From JANQEU01 sp965228045 (GTDB taxonomy: Bacteria; Bacteroidota; Bacteroidia; Cytophagales; Cyclobacteriaceae): 64,000 bases of DNA. This document shows, one piece after another, positions 50,501 to 59,554 of this stretch. Numbering within the stretch: the first letter of the stretch is position 1; the number at the start of each line of letters is the position of its first letter. The stretch covers positions 4,402,001 to 4,466,000 of the forward strand of contig OZ245789.1 of the NCBI GenBank assembly GCA_965228045.1. Direction: 5' to 3'. The translations under genes were made by a program, and so were the position numbers. The notes below the pieces were generated by a model. That model was given only the letters and a program-made list of their open reading frames with translations. It did no database searches and was not told where the DNA came from.

Positions 50501-52486
50501 ATGCGAAAATTGTTATTTGCTATATGTACAATTATTGCAACACTGGCTCTTGGTCAAAATTTATCAGACAAAATACCGGAGATTAATAAGTTGCTGGATT
50601 GGGAATCTTCTGATCCCGATTCCATAAGACTATTTTTTGAGAAAAATCCGGCAGTGTCATCGGATACGACAAATATTTATATTCTATTTCTCAAGGCCAG
50701 AATAGCTGAAGATTCAATACAGGAAGTAAAGCTTCGAAATGCTTTGGCCATTTGCTCCCAGGGCCAGGATCACCACCTGACAGGATTAATCCTTTATCGG
50801 ATAGGAAGAGAATTCAGCAGGAGACAAGAATATGATTCTGCCATGAGCTATTATTTGAGGGCGCATCAATATTTCGATAGGAGAGCTGCCCAATCGCTGA
50901 TCGATAAAGAGAGAAGGAAATGTACCGCATATACTTCTCAGGCATTTATCGCGAATCAAACACATGACTTTGAAAAAGGCATAGAGTATAGTCTCCTTGC
51001 ATTACGCTTGTCGGAGGAAAATGACTTTAGTGACCTGAGTTTGGTTTCCTATCTGAATCTCAGTGCCTCTTACGGTGAACTAAGTTCTCCGGATAATCGC
51101 CTGGCTACAGACACAGAGCGTCACAGGTATGGACTTCTGGCAAAGTCACATATGTACAAAGCTGCTGACCTCGCACAATCTCTTGGAGACCTCAGAAGAC
51201 TGCATCTTTCTCTCGGAAATATAGGAACCTACTTTGCATTTGAAGATCAACTTGATAGCGCCAAATTGTATTTAAACCAGGCCATAGAAATTGGAACTGA
51301 AATTGAAGATTACAGAGGCTTGGCCAATGATTATAATATGCTCAGCCTGGTTTATCAAAAAAACAAACAATTAGACTCTGCAGTACATCAGGCCAAAAAT
51401 GCTTTGAAAGCGGCTTCCATCATTGACTCCGAACAAATGAAAGCAGATATTTTATTGAGCCTTGCCGAAATTGAAATCAAGCAAAACAATTGGTCGGAGG
51501 CCTTTGAAATACTTACAGAAGTGACTTCAATAGCTAATGAATTGAAAATTCCAAAAACACATTCTTATGCACTTGAATTGATGACTGAGATAGCAGTTCA
51601 GAATGGCAACTGGAATGAGGCATATCATTACCTCAAGGAATCAGTCGCTTACAGGGACAGTGTAGTAAGTATTGAGAATCTGAATAGGATAGAGGAACTG
51701 ATGACCCGATATGAAACGGAAGAACGCAAGCGACAAATAGAGAATCTTCAGCAAGAGGCAGAAATAGCAGACCTGAAAATAAGCCAAAAGAATCTATTAC
51801 TTATCATTAGCGTGCTGGGCTTAGTCACAGCCCTTTTCATTGGATATTTTATCCTTCGACATCGATCCCTCAAAGCCCAGGAAAAGCAGCTTCTGCTGAA
51901 ACAGCAACTGTTAAGATCGCAGATGAACCCGCACTTTCTATACAATGCGCTCAGCTCAATACATGCCTACCTTTATGCCGGCAATAAGGATGAAGCAGCC
52001 GAATATCTCTCGACCTTCAGTGCATTGACCAGGGAAGTGCTTAATAATTCTTCAAGAGAATGGATAACCCTGAAGCAAGAAATGGATTCGTTGCAAGATT
52101 ACATTGCCATTCAGCAACTGAGATTTCCTGGGGTGAAGTTTACACTTGAGATGGATGATGCAATAGAAGCTGATAATTTATTAGTTCCTCCAATTCTTAT
52201 ACAACCCTTTGCGGAGAATGCCTTCGAACATGGTTTCAAAGGCAAAGAATCAGGGCATTTAACCGTATGCGTCAGAATAAATCAGGGTAAGTTAAATATT
52301 CAAATATTGGATGATGGAGCGGGATTCGGCGAACCTCATTTACATCACGAATCCAGAGCTATCAATATGACAAAAGAACGTTTGTCAATACTTTATGGCA
52401 AAAGCGAATTTACCCTCACGCTTAGCAGTCGATCGGAAGGGGGCGTTGAAGTTTATATTGCAATCCCGATTAAAGAAGCTTTATGA
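50501..52486 (+). CDS. LytS/YpdA-type sensor histidine kinase with TPR domain
   Basis: Protein of 661 residues. A signal peptide (MRKLLFAICTIIATLALGQ) precedes a periplasmic TPR array (about residues 80-400; ALAICSQGQDHHLTGLILYR, YLNLSASYGELSSPDNRL), one transmembrane helix (LLLIISVLGLVTALFIGYFI), a coiled linker, the His-kinase box QMNPHFLYNALSSIHAY with phospho-acceptor H478, and an HATPase end (ENAFEHGFKG, LDDGAGFG). It is expected to phosphorylate the LytTR regulator encoded immediately downstream (ATGA overlap). Confidence 0.93.
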   Translation: MRKLLFAICTIIATLALGQNLSDKIPEINKLLDWESSDPDSIRLFFEKNPAVSSDTTNIYILFLKARIAEDSIQEVKLRNALAICSQGQDHHLTGLILYRIGREFSRRQEYDSAMSYYLRAHQYFDRRAAQSLIDKERRKCTAYTSQAFIANQTHDFEKGIEYSLLALRLSEENDFSDLSLVSYLNLSASYGELSSPDNRLATDTERHRYGLLAKSHMYKAADLAQSLGDLRRLHLSLGNIGTYFAFEDQLDSAKLYLNQAIEIGTEIEDYRGLANDYNMLSLVYQKNKQLDSAVHQAKNALKAASIIDSEQMKADILLSLAEIEIKQNNWSEAFEILTEVTSIANELKIPKTHSYALELMTEIAVQNGNWNEAYHYLKESVAYRDSVVSIENLNRIEELMTRYETEERKRQIENLQQEAEIADLKISQKNLLLIISVLGLVTALFIGYFILRHRSLKAQEKQLLLKQQLLRSQMNPHFLYNALSSIHAYLYAGNKDEAAEYLSTFSALTREVLNNSSREWITLKQEMDSLQDYIAIQQLRFPGVKFTLEMDDAIEADNLLVPPILIQPFAENAFEHGFKGKESGHLTVCVRINQGKLNIQILDDGAGFGEPHLHHESRAINMTKERLSILYGKSEFTLTLSSRSEGGVEVYIAIPIKEAL

Positions 52487-53226
52487 TTTCAGTGTATGTT
52501 GTAGAAGATGAACCCGGGAATATGGAAACGATCCTGGGTATGCTATCAAAACTAGATGTAGAGGTCAAAGGATCGTCCAAGGACATAGAGAGTGCCTTCG
52601 CTGGCATTAGAGAAACATCCCCGCAGCTTGTATTACTTGATGTGGAAGTCGGTGACCGCACTTCTTTCGATTTACTTGATAAGTTTGACAAAGTAGATTT
52701 TAAAGTCATTTTTGTTACGGCTCATCAGAAGTATGCGGTTAATGCGTTTCGGTTTAGTGCAGTGGATTTTCTACTGAAACCTTTAAGTTTTAAACTGCTT
52801 CAGGAAGCTCTTGAAAAAGTCTCGCTTTCCTTTATGAAGTCCCAGACTACTTCGCTCAACACGCTCAGGGATAATCTGAACAATGACAGAGGCAACGAAA
52901 AGATCATGCTTAAGACACAGGATAAGATCCACGTTTTGAGACTCGACCAGATCCTTCATTGTCAATCGGATATGAGCTACACCATTTTTTATACGGCCTC
53001 TGAGAAGATCGTTATCTCAAAAACAATTGGATATTATGAGGAGCTGCTGGAGGACTTCGGATTTTTCCGTGTGCATAAGTCCCATCTGATCAATCTGGAC
53101 CAGGTCGTTCAGATCCACAAAACTGACGGAGGAGAGGTGGAGCTTTCAGACGGAACAAGAGTTCCTATATCGCAAAGAAAAAAGGACGAATTCATCAAAC
53201 GCGTAAATAAACAAGGATTGCAATAA
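52483..53226 (+). CDS. LytTR family response regulator
   Basis: Protein of 247 residues: an N-terminal receiver (acidic VEDE, phospho-acceptor D53 in LLDVEVGD, and LLKPLSFK with the lysine) and a C-terminal LytTR DNA-binding domain (KIMLKTQDKIHVLRLDQI, FFRVHKSHLINLDQVV, GTRVPISQRKKDEF). The gene overlaps the kinase by 4 bp. Its likely DNA target is the repeat array at 53228-53290. Confidence 0.94.
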   Translation: MISVYVVEDEPGNMETILGMLSKLDVEVKGSSKDIESAFAGIRETSPQLVLLDVEVGDRTSFDLLDKFDKVDFKVIFVTAHQKYAVNAFRFSAVDFLLKPLSFKLLQEALEKVSLSFMKSQTTSLNTLRDNLNNDRGNEKIMLKTQDKIHVLRLDQILHCQSDMSYTIFYTASEKIVISKTIGYYEELLEDFGFFRVHKSHLINLDQVVQIHKTDGGEVELSDGTRVPISQRKKDEFIKRVNKQGLQ

Positions 53227-53227
53227 A

Positions 53228-53290
53228 CGATCCTTAACCTTTTCCTATCGGTCCTTAGATAGGTTTGATCGTTCCTTAGACTAAGGCTTT
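53228..53290. repeat. Three 21-bp-phased direct repeats CGnTCCTTA
   Basis: CGATCCTTA (53228), CGGTCCTTA (53249) and CGTTCCTTA (53270) begin exactly 21 bp apart between the LytTR gene and the T9SS surface-protein gene. LytTR regulators bind direct repeats of about 9 bp spaced near 21 bp, so this is a strong candidate operator. Confidence 0.7.
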
Positions 53291-53293
53291 TTA
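53274..53293 (+). terminator. Possible terminator or dyad after the LytTR gene
   Basis: CCTTA-GAC-TAAGG followed by CTTTTT (53287-53292) and a weaker CCTATC/GATAGG dyad (53244-53263). The stem is short and the third repeat of the array is its left arm, so it may be a protein-binding dyad and not a terminator. Confidence 0.35.
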
Positions 53294-53334
53294 ATATTAT
53301 GACTCATTGCAATTTGCCAATAAAAAATTGCAGA

Positions 53335-56046
53335 ATGAGAAGGATTCTACTTAGTTATGGCTTCATGATATGTGTCCTTGTAGTGACATCACAAACACTA
53401 ACCGAGCTGCAATCTTTCCGGGGAAGTGGTACTCCTAATGGTTCTGGACAAACTGCTTATTTTGGGCAATCAATTGATATAGATGGAAATATTTGTGTCG
53501 TTGGATCCCCAAACATCAATGCAGGGGAGGTATATGTTTTTGAACTCAATTCATCAAACGAATGGGTAGAGGTAGCAAAACTCACGCCCTCTGACGGAGT
53601 AAACAGCGATAATTTTGGAGCTAAAGTCTCAATAGAGGCAGATGTAATCGTGGCAAGTGCTCCACTTAAAGATGCTACAACAACTGATGAGGGTGCTGTC
53701 TATATTTTTGAAAAACCATTGACTGGGTGGACCAATGGCACCGAAACAATAAAATTAGTATCGCCCAATACCGGAGTGTTTTCCGAGTTTGGTGCAAGTA
53801 TCGATCTGAAGGATGATGAACTACTTATCGGAGCGCCAAAGGAGGATGTAGGAGCCGTAGTCAGCGCGGGAAGAATTTATATTTACACTAAGTCCACTTC
53901 CTCCTGGACCTCAGCTTCTTTGCAGGCAGAATTGACCACAACAAATGTGGGAGGAGGAGATTATATCGGCCTGGAAGCAAAGTTTGGTGATGGAGTTATA
54001 GTATCTGGTGCACTAACTGGAAATAGTGCCGGAACCTTACATGTTTTTGAAAAACCAGTGAGTGGGAACTGGGCCAATGCCACTACAGAGGACATAATTT
54101 TGTACCACGCAGACAGAGGAACGGGCACCCGTTTAGGTTCAACAGTCCATGCAGATGCCAGTGGTAAGTTCCTGTTTTCTGTTTCTGTGGAGACATCAGG
54201 TGCTCAACGTAATTTCGCTCATGTTTTCTATAAAACAGGCTCAAATTGGTCAGACCAATCAAGTCCAAATGAATTGTTCACTGATGAGCAACCAGACTAT
54301 TTTGAGTATGGCAATTTTTACAACTCGTACCCGTCAACCAGCATCGAAACTCAAGGATCTTTATTGTTACTAGGCTCCGGAAGATCAACAGGACCCAGCG
54401 CAAATACTAATGCGAGTGGTTCTGTTTTTCTTTTTAGATATGATTCGCTGGGTACGGAGTTTGAAACATTGGATGAGGTCGATGGTTTTAATTACACTTC
54501 ACTTGGTGCCTTCGGATCAGCAATTGCCGTGGAGGGAAGTAAGGTTCTTATTTCCTCACCCTCTGAGACTATCGGAGGTGTAGTAAGATATTTTCAATTA
54601 ACGGATAGCACCAGTAGTACCGCCCAAATCTGTACTGGATCCACAATTTCTTTTGGGTCTCAAACTATCAGTTCTCCAGGTACCTACGTAGAAACCTTCA
54701 CCTCTACCGATGGTGTCGATTCAGTGGTAACACTTACTGTTCAAGGACCAATAACTCCTATGATTTCGGATGCTTCGGTCACCTATGGTGCTATTTCCAA
54801 CTCAGGGTTGGTTTGTTCCAAAAACAGTTCAGATCAAGTCAGTGACCATTTTCTGATCACTAATATTCAGGGAGGTACACTGTTCAAAAATGATGGCACT
54901 ACACAAATTTCCGGTGGCTCTTACATCTCGATTTCGGAAGGGTCAGTGGGACTAAAATTTAAACCAAGTGATGCATCCAATGGGAGTTTCACAATGCAAG
55001 CAAGTGTAGGTACTGATGGCACTTGCCTGAGTACTTCAGTTGATGCCAGTATCAATGTCAGCAAAGCTGATTTATTGGTTATACCCAACGCCAAGTCCAT
55101 AACTTTTGGAGAATCCCTCCCTGTCTTAGATGGAACGGTTAGTGGCCTTGTCGAAGGGGATATAATTGAAGTCAGTTATTCCACAACAGGCACGGGCGAA
55201 AGTGCTGGCTCCTTCGGAATCACAGCTTCTGTTAATGATCCGAATAACATACTTGAAAATTACACCTTGGATAGTGATACTGCAGAGCTGGTGATTGCAA
55301 AAGCCACCCAGAGCATAACTTTCAGTGAAATCGTTAATGGAGTCTACGGAGATCAAATCACGCTTGAAGCGACCTCTTCCAGTGGACTTGAACCTAATCT
55401 AACCCTGGTAGCTGGTAACGGTTCAATCTGGGATGGTGTTCTGACCACAATGGGCACTGGTTCATACTCCGTGACAGCGACTTTACCGGAAAGTAACAAT
55501 TATGAGGCAGCGGAAATTCAAACCAGGTCTTTCACAATTGCCAGAGCACCCTTGACCTTTTCACCTTTCGATATTGAAATTGACCAGGGAGAGACTATCC
55601 CGGAGATGTCCTTTGATGTGTCCGGCTTTAAGCTGAATGACACAATTGAAGATCTGGATACGCTTCCCACAATCAATGTGGATTCGGACGGTACACAGGC
55701 TGGTATTTTTGATATACTCCTCTCAGGGGGTTCTGATGATCATTATGAGTATGTACTGAATACTGGCATTCTTACGGTAAATCCGATGATTCTGGGATTA
55801 AATGACGAATCAATTATACAGCTCTACCCGAATCCAGCAAATGATCTAACTCATATTGTGATTTCGGATCGCAATTTCAAAGATCTCCATCTGCAAGACC
55901 TTAGTGGATCTGAAGTTCCGATAGAAAAGACAAAGACGAACAATGGGTTTACCTTGAATGTAGAAAATCTTGAAAACGGCATTTACTTACTCCAACTAAC
56001 GGACTCAAACGGTCGTCATCTGATTAAAAAACTCATTGTGAATTAG
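53335..56046 (+). CDS. T9SS type A sorting-domain surface protein with FG-GAP and MBG-like repeats
   Basis: Secreted protein of about 903 residues from ATG 53335 (signal peptide MRRILLSYGFMICVLVVTSQ); ATG 53299 is possible. The N-terminal half has FG-GAP-like blades with recurring FG-G and GAP motifs (FGQSIDIDGNICVVGSPN, FGASIDLKDDELLIGAPK) suggesting a beta-propeller. The middle and C-terminal parts have MBG-like repeats (ITFGESLPVLDGTVSGL, VNGVYGDQITLEATSSSGL). The last 80 residues are a T9SS type A domain (LYPNPANDLTHIVI, NLENGIYLLQL). It should be exported through T9SS and attached or released at the surface; adhesion is plausible. Confidence 0.92.
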   Translation: MRRILLSYGFMICVLVVTSQTLTELQSFRGSGTPNGSGQTAYFGQSIDIDGNICVVGSPNINAGEVYVFELNSSNEWVEVAKLTPSDGVNSDNFGAKVSIEADVIVASAPLKDATTTDEGAVYIFEKPLTGWTNGTETIKLVSPNTGVFSEFGASIDLKDDELLIGAPKEDVGAVVSAGRIYIYTKSTSSWTSASLQAELTTTNVGGGDYIGLEAKFGDGVIVSGALTGNSAGTLHVFEKPVSGNWANATTEDIILYHADRGTGTRLGSTVHADASGKFLFSVSVETSGAQRNFAHVFYKTGSNWSDQSSPNELFTDEQPDYFEYGNFYNSYPSTSIETQGSLLLLGSGRSTGPSANTNASGSVFLFRYDSLGTEFETLDEVDGFNYTSLGAFGSAIAVEGSKVLISSPSETIGGVVRYFQLTDSTSSTAQICTGSTISFGSQTISSPGTYVETFTSTDGVDSVVTLTVQGPITPMISDASVTYGAISNSGLVCSKNSSDQVSDHFLITNIQGGTLFKNDGTTQISGGSYISISEGSVGLKFKPSDASNGSFTMQASVGTDGTCLSTSVDASINVSKADLLVIPNAKSITFGESLPVLDGTVSGLVEGDIIEVSYSTTGTGESAGSFGITASVNDPNNILENYTLDSDTAELVIAKATQSITFSEIVNGVYGDQITLEATSSSGLEPNLTLVAGNGSIWDGVLTTMGTGSYSVTATLPESNNYEAAEIQTRSFTIARAPLTFSPFDIEIDQGETIPEMSFDVSGFKLNDTIEDLDTLPTINVDSDGTQAGIFDILLSGGSDDHYEYVLNTGILTVNPMILGLNDESIIQLYPNPANDLTHIVISDRNFKDLHLQDLSGSEVPIEKTKTNNGFTLNVENLENGIYLLQLTDSNGRHLIKKLIVN

Positions 56047-56070
56047 GGTGAGAACCACGCAACAACTGTT

Positions 56071-56101
56071 AAACCGGCTGTAACAGGCCGGTTTTTCTTT
56101 T
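56071..56101 (+). terminator. Intrinsic terminator after the T9SS surface protein
   Basis: Arms AAACCGGC and GCCGGTTT (56071-56078 and 56087-56094) followed by TTCTTTTTT. Confidence 0.85.
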
Positions 56102-57145
56102 TTAAAGTCCCCCAAGAAACTTCTCAAGGTATTTTATCTCCTTTTTACGAATCGCTGGAAAGTTTGCAATACGAAATGTCTCCGACTTCCATTTTCCATA
56201 TCCGTTTCCCAGTATGATCCCATTTTGACGAGCCGCCTCCTTGACCTTTTCAGGTTCAGCGTGTTTCAAAGTCAAAACCGTAGGCGAGCGAAGCAGAGGG
56301 TCGCTTACCAACCAGTCTAGTTCGTCGACTTCGTCAATAAAGGAAACCCATTTATCATAACGCTTTTGAAGCTTTTCATAGACTGTTGAAACGTGTCCCA
56401 CCTTTTTCTGCATTTGACAGAGCAAATAAATTGCAGGAATATTCGGTGTATAATGTGTTTGATTGCCTTTGGTATTTTCTACCAGGTTTAAAAAGCTATT
56501 GTAATGTGCACTTTCTCCTATCTCCTCGGCCTTCCGTATGGCGGCCGGTGATACTATTAGAAGACCCATTCCCGGAGGCAGACCAAAGCATTTTTGCACA
56601 GACGCGAACCAGAAGTCTCCAAGTGAATAATCTGTCTTGATCCCTCCCATCGCGGAAGTGGCATCGACCGCCACAAGTTGATCTTTGGATTTCCCCTTAT
56701 TTATGGCTTTGATAATTTTTTGCGAAACATAAGTACCATTGCTGGTCTCATTTTGTGTAAAACAGATCCATTCGGCATCCACAATTTTAGATACCGGCAA
56801 AGGTTCATTTACTTCAAAAGGAATTGACTTCAGGTCAACTCCCAATTTAGTCATATATGCCGCCCATTTTTCACCGAAAGCTCCATTGTGAAAAATAACA
56901 GCTCCGCGACTAACCATGGATTGCCCAAAAATTTCCCAGCATTCAGTGGCCGATGATGTGAAAATGATTTCATAGTCTTTTGGGATACCAAGGTTTTTCC
57001 TCAAAACCTTCTTGGTTTTTGCGACAAGCTCCATGAATTCCGGGCTTCTGTGATTCATGGAAAGCGTGCCATCCCTAAATCCTCTCGCCAGGATCTTGGG
57101 TACTTCATTATATATCCTGGAAGGCCCCGGATAGAAGGTAATCAC
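56102..57145 (-). CDS. Class V aminotransferase (phosphoserine aminotransferase-like)
   Basis: PLP-dependent enzyme of 347 residues. ITFYPGPSRIYNEV, TSSATECWEIFGQSMVSRG and DATSAMGGIKTDYSLGDFW precede the lysine in FASVQKCFGLPPGMGLLI, which should form the internal aldimine. It resembles SerC-like or small-molecule class V enzymes, but cysteine desulfurase activity is unlikely as the catalytic cysteine loop is not visible. GTG start; it overlaps aroQ by 4 bp. Confidence 0.85.
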   Translation of the reverse strand: MITFYPGPSRIYNEVPKILARGFRDGTLSMNHRSPEFMELVAKTKKVLRKNLGIPKDYEIIFTSSATECWEIFGQSMVSRGAVIFHNGAFGEKWAAYMTKLGVDLKSIPFEVNEPLPVSKIVDAEWICFTQNETSNGTYVSQKIIKAINKGKSKDQLVAVDATSAMGGIKTDYSLGDFWFASVQKCFGLPPGMGLLIVSPAAIRKAEEIGESAHYNSFLNLVENTKGNQTHYTPNIPAIYLLCQMQKKVGHVSTVYEKLQKRYDKWVSFIDEVDELDWLVSDPLLRSPTVLTLKHAEPEKVKEAARQNGIILGNGYGKWKSETFRIANFPAIRKKEIKYLEKFLGGL

Positions 57146-57567
57146 TTCAGTTTCTGTATTAAATGCTCTATGGCCATTCTATACCCATCCAATCCAAATC
57201 CGGAAAGTACCCCTGCCGCATGAGCACTGATGTAACTATGTGTACGAAATGCTTCTCGCGCAAAAATATTGGAGATATGCACCTCCACAACCGGTGCGGG
57301 AATGGCCGCTACAGCATCTGCCAGTGCTACAGAAGTGTGTGAATAACCGGCAGGATTTAACACAATACCATCAATCCTGAAGCCAAGATCTTGTATGGTA
57401 TCAATTAGGGTACCCTCGCTATTGGATTGGAAATAAGTAAGTGTATGGCCAGGGAATTTCTCCTGTAGTTCCCTGAAAAAAGATTCAAAATCCTGGTTCC
57501 CATAAACATCCACTTCCCGCTTTCCCAGCAAGTTTAGATTAGGCCCGTTGACAACTGCGATTTCCAT
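57142..57567 (-). CDS. aroQ: Type II 3-dehydroquinate dehydratase
   Basis: Shikimate pathway enzyme of 141 residues. NGPNLNLLGKREVDVYG holds the catalytic arginine (and a tyrosine in the type II lid), and NPAGYSHTSVALADA and EVHISNIFAREAFR complete the active site. It is the first gene of a leftward pair with the aminotransferase; the divergent neighbour is xerD. Confidence 0.95.
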   Translation of the reverse strand: MEIAVVNGPNLNLLGKREVDVYGNQDFESFFRELQEKFPGHTLTYFQSNSEGTLIDTIQDLGFRIDGIVLNPAGYSHTSVALADAVAAIPAPVVEVHISNIFAREAFRTHSYISAHAAGVLSGFGLDGYRMAIEHLIQKLK

Positions 57568-57573
57568 TTACAT

Positions 57574-58485
57574 TTGCATTCTGTAGTGAGCTGGGACATT
57601 TATATCAAACAATTCCGGGATTACCTGAAATTAGAACGATCCATGGCCAACAATTCTGTTGAGGCTTATGTCCGAGACATTACGAAATTAAAGCAGTTTT
57701 TTGAAATCAAGAATAAAGCTGTTTCTGCCCTTAAAGTAGAGCAACAGGACCTTGTCGATTATCTCGAATTCCTGAACGAGCTTGGAATGTCTCCTTACTC
57801 GCAAGCGCGTATGCTATCAGGGATAAAATCATTCTATAAGTTCATGCTTTATGAGGAGCTCATCCAGGCTGACCCATCTGAGCTGCTGGAGGCACCAAAG
57901 CTCGGACGCAAGCTTCCGGATACACTAAACCTTCAGGAAATAGAGCAAATCCTCGAGCAAATTGACCATTCGAAACCGGAAGGTGCCCGTAATCGAGCGA
58001 TGTTGGAGACTCTTTACAGCTCGGGACTTAGGGTGTCAGAATTAACAGAACTAAGGATCAGCAACATCTACGATGACATTGGATTTCTCAGGATAATCGG
58101 CAAAGGGAGTAAAGAACGGCTCGTGCCAATAGGCAGGACGGCTTTGAAATACATTGCGATCTATCGAAAAGACATACGGGTCCACATTAACATAAAGCCA
58201 GGTAATGAAGACTTTCTGTTCCTCAATAGACGCGGATCTAAGCTATCGAGGGTAATGGTCTTTATGGTGATCAAAGAGCTGGTGCAGAAAGCCGGAATTA
58301 AGAAAAATATCAGTCCTCATACATTTAGACATTCATTTGCTACGCATTTAATTGAAGGTGGCGCAGATTTGCGGGCCGTTCAGGAAATGCTTGGACATGA
58401 GTCCATCACTACTACGGAAATATATACGCATCTTGACAGAGAATATCTCAGACAGGTAATGACAGAATTCCACCCCAGAAGCTGA
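57574..58485 (+). CDS. xerD: Tyrosine recombinase XerD
   Basis: Site-specific recombinase of 303 residues resolving chromosome dimers at dif with FtsK. The catalytic set is R153 (SSGLRVSELT), H249-x-x-R252 (PHTFRHSFATH), H275 (LGHES) and nucleophile Y284 (EIYTHLDREYL). The start is TTG 57574 or GTG 57586. It is followed by pyrD (TGATG overlap) and, one gene later, by ftsK. Confidence 0.93.
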   Translation: MHSVVSWDIYIKQFRDYLKLERSMANNSVEAYVRDITKLKQFFEIKNKAVSALKVEQQDLVDYLEFLNELGMSPYSQARMLSGIKSFYKFMLYEELIQADPSELLEAPKLGRKLPDTLNLQEIEQILEQIDHSKPEGARNRAMLETLYSSGLRVSELTELRISNIYDDIGFLRIIGKGSKERLVPIGRTALKYIAIYRKDIRVHINIKPGNEDFLFLNRRGSKLSRVMVFMVIKELVQKAGIKKNISPHTFRHSFATHLIEGGADLRAVQEMLGHESITTTEIYTHLDREYLRQVMTEFHPRS

Positions 58486-59522
58486 TGTATAAGCTAATTA
58501 AATCTTTACTGTTCCTTCTGCCAGCGGAAAAGGCACATCATTTTACTACGAGAATGTTGAAGCTGATTTGTAAAATCCCGGGTGCTGGAAAAATGTTATC
58601 GAATCAGTATCGACTGGATCATCATTTGCTAGAAAGGACACTTTGGGGCATCCGGTTTCCAAATCCGGTGGGGTTGGCAGCTGGTTTTGACAAGAATGCA
58701 GATTTCCTGCATGAGTTTAAAAATTTCGGATTCGGCTTTATTGAAATAGGTACGGTCACTCCTAAAGCACAACCTGGTAATCCACAGCCCAGATTGTTTC
58801 GTCTTCCCGCCGATCATGCTCTGATCAACCGAATGGGTTTCAATAATCACGGAGTAGAACATGCCATAGAAAAACTCAAAGACCGACCGAAGAATCTGAT
58901 TGTGGGAGGCAACATTGGAAAAAATAAGGTGACCCCAAACGAAGAAGCCAAAAGCGATTACCTGATAGGCTTCAATGCCCTATATGATTACGTAGACTAC
59001 TTTGTGGTAAATGTAAGTTCTCCAAACACACCAGACCTCAGGCAACTGCAGGATAAAGAACCGCTAACAGAATTGCTGACCGTACTCCAAAAAGAAAATA
59101 GTAAAAAGGAAAAAAGTAAACCCATTCTGCTAAAGATTGCCCCTGACCTTTCAGAGACTCAGTTGGATGATATTCTGGAAATAGTAAATTCCACGGGTAC
59201 CGCCGGGATCATTGCCACCAATACTACCATTTCCAGGGAATCCCTTGCTACAGACCCAAAGACTATTGAAACTATTGGTGCCGGAGGCCTTAGCGGTGCC
59301 CCCGTGAAAGAGCGCTCCACGGAAGTCATCAAATATCTTCGTAGCAAGGACCCGCACCTTCCTATCATCGGAGTAGGGGGTATAAACGATGAAAATTCCG
59401 CCATCGAAAAGTTAAATGCGGGAGCTAACCTAATACAGATCTATACCGGATTTATTTATGAAGGTCCGGACCTGATCAAAAGAATAAAAAGGTCTATTCT
59501 GAATTATATTGATGAAGGTTAA
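58485..59522 (+). CDS. pyrD: Dihydroorotate dehydrogenase (quinone, class 2)
   Basis: FMN enzyme of 345 residues that oxidises dihydroorotate with a quinone. The extra N-terminal helical region (MYKLIKSLLFLLPAEKAHHF) for quinone access marks class 2; FMN and substrate motifs NPVGLAAGFDKNADFL, NRMGFNNHG, VNVSSPNTPDLR and GVGGINDENSAIEKL are present. It overlaps xerD by 1 bp and is followed by ftsK. Confidence 0.95.
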   Translation: MYKLIKSLLFLLPAEKAHHFTTRMLKLICKIPGAGKMLSNQYRLDHHLLERTLWGIRFPNPVGLAAGFDKNADFLHEFKNFGFGFIEIGTVTPKAQPGNPQPRLFRLPADHALINRMGFNNHGVEHAIEKLKDRPKNLIVGGNIGKNKVTPNEEAKSDYLIGFNALYDYVDYFVVNVSSPNTPDLRQLQDKEPLTELLTVLQKENSKKEKSKPILLKIAPDLSETQLDDILEIVNSTGTAGIIATNTTISRESLATDPKTIETIGAGGLSGAPVKERSTEVIKYLRSKDPHLPIIGVGGINDENSAIEKLNAGANLIQIYTGFIYEGPDLIKRIKRSILNYIDEG

Positions 59523-59554
59523 AAACTCGTTTATTTTTGTGCAGTAATTCCAAA

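Noticed and set aside
56102..57145. Cysteine desulfurase assignment for the class V aminotransferase
   Set aside because: No active-site cysteine loop typical of IscS/SufS is visible, and the fold pattern fits a SerC-like aminotransferase better.
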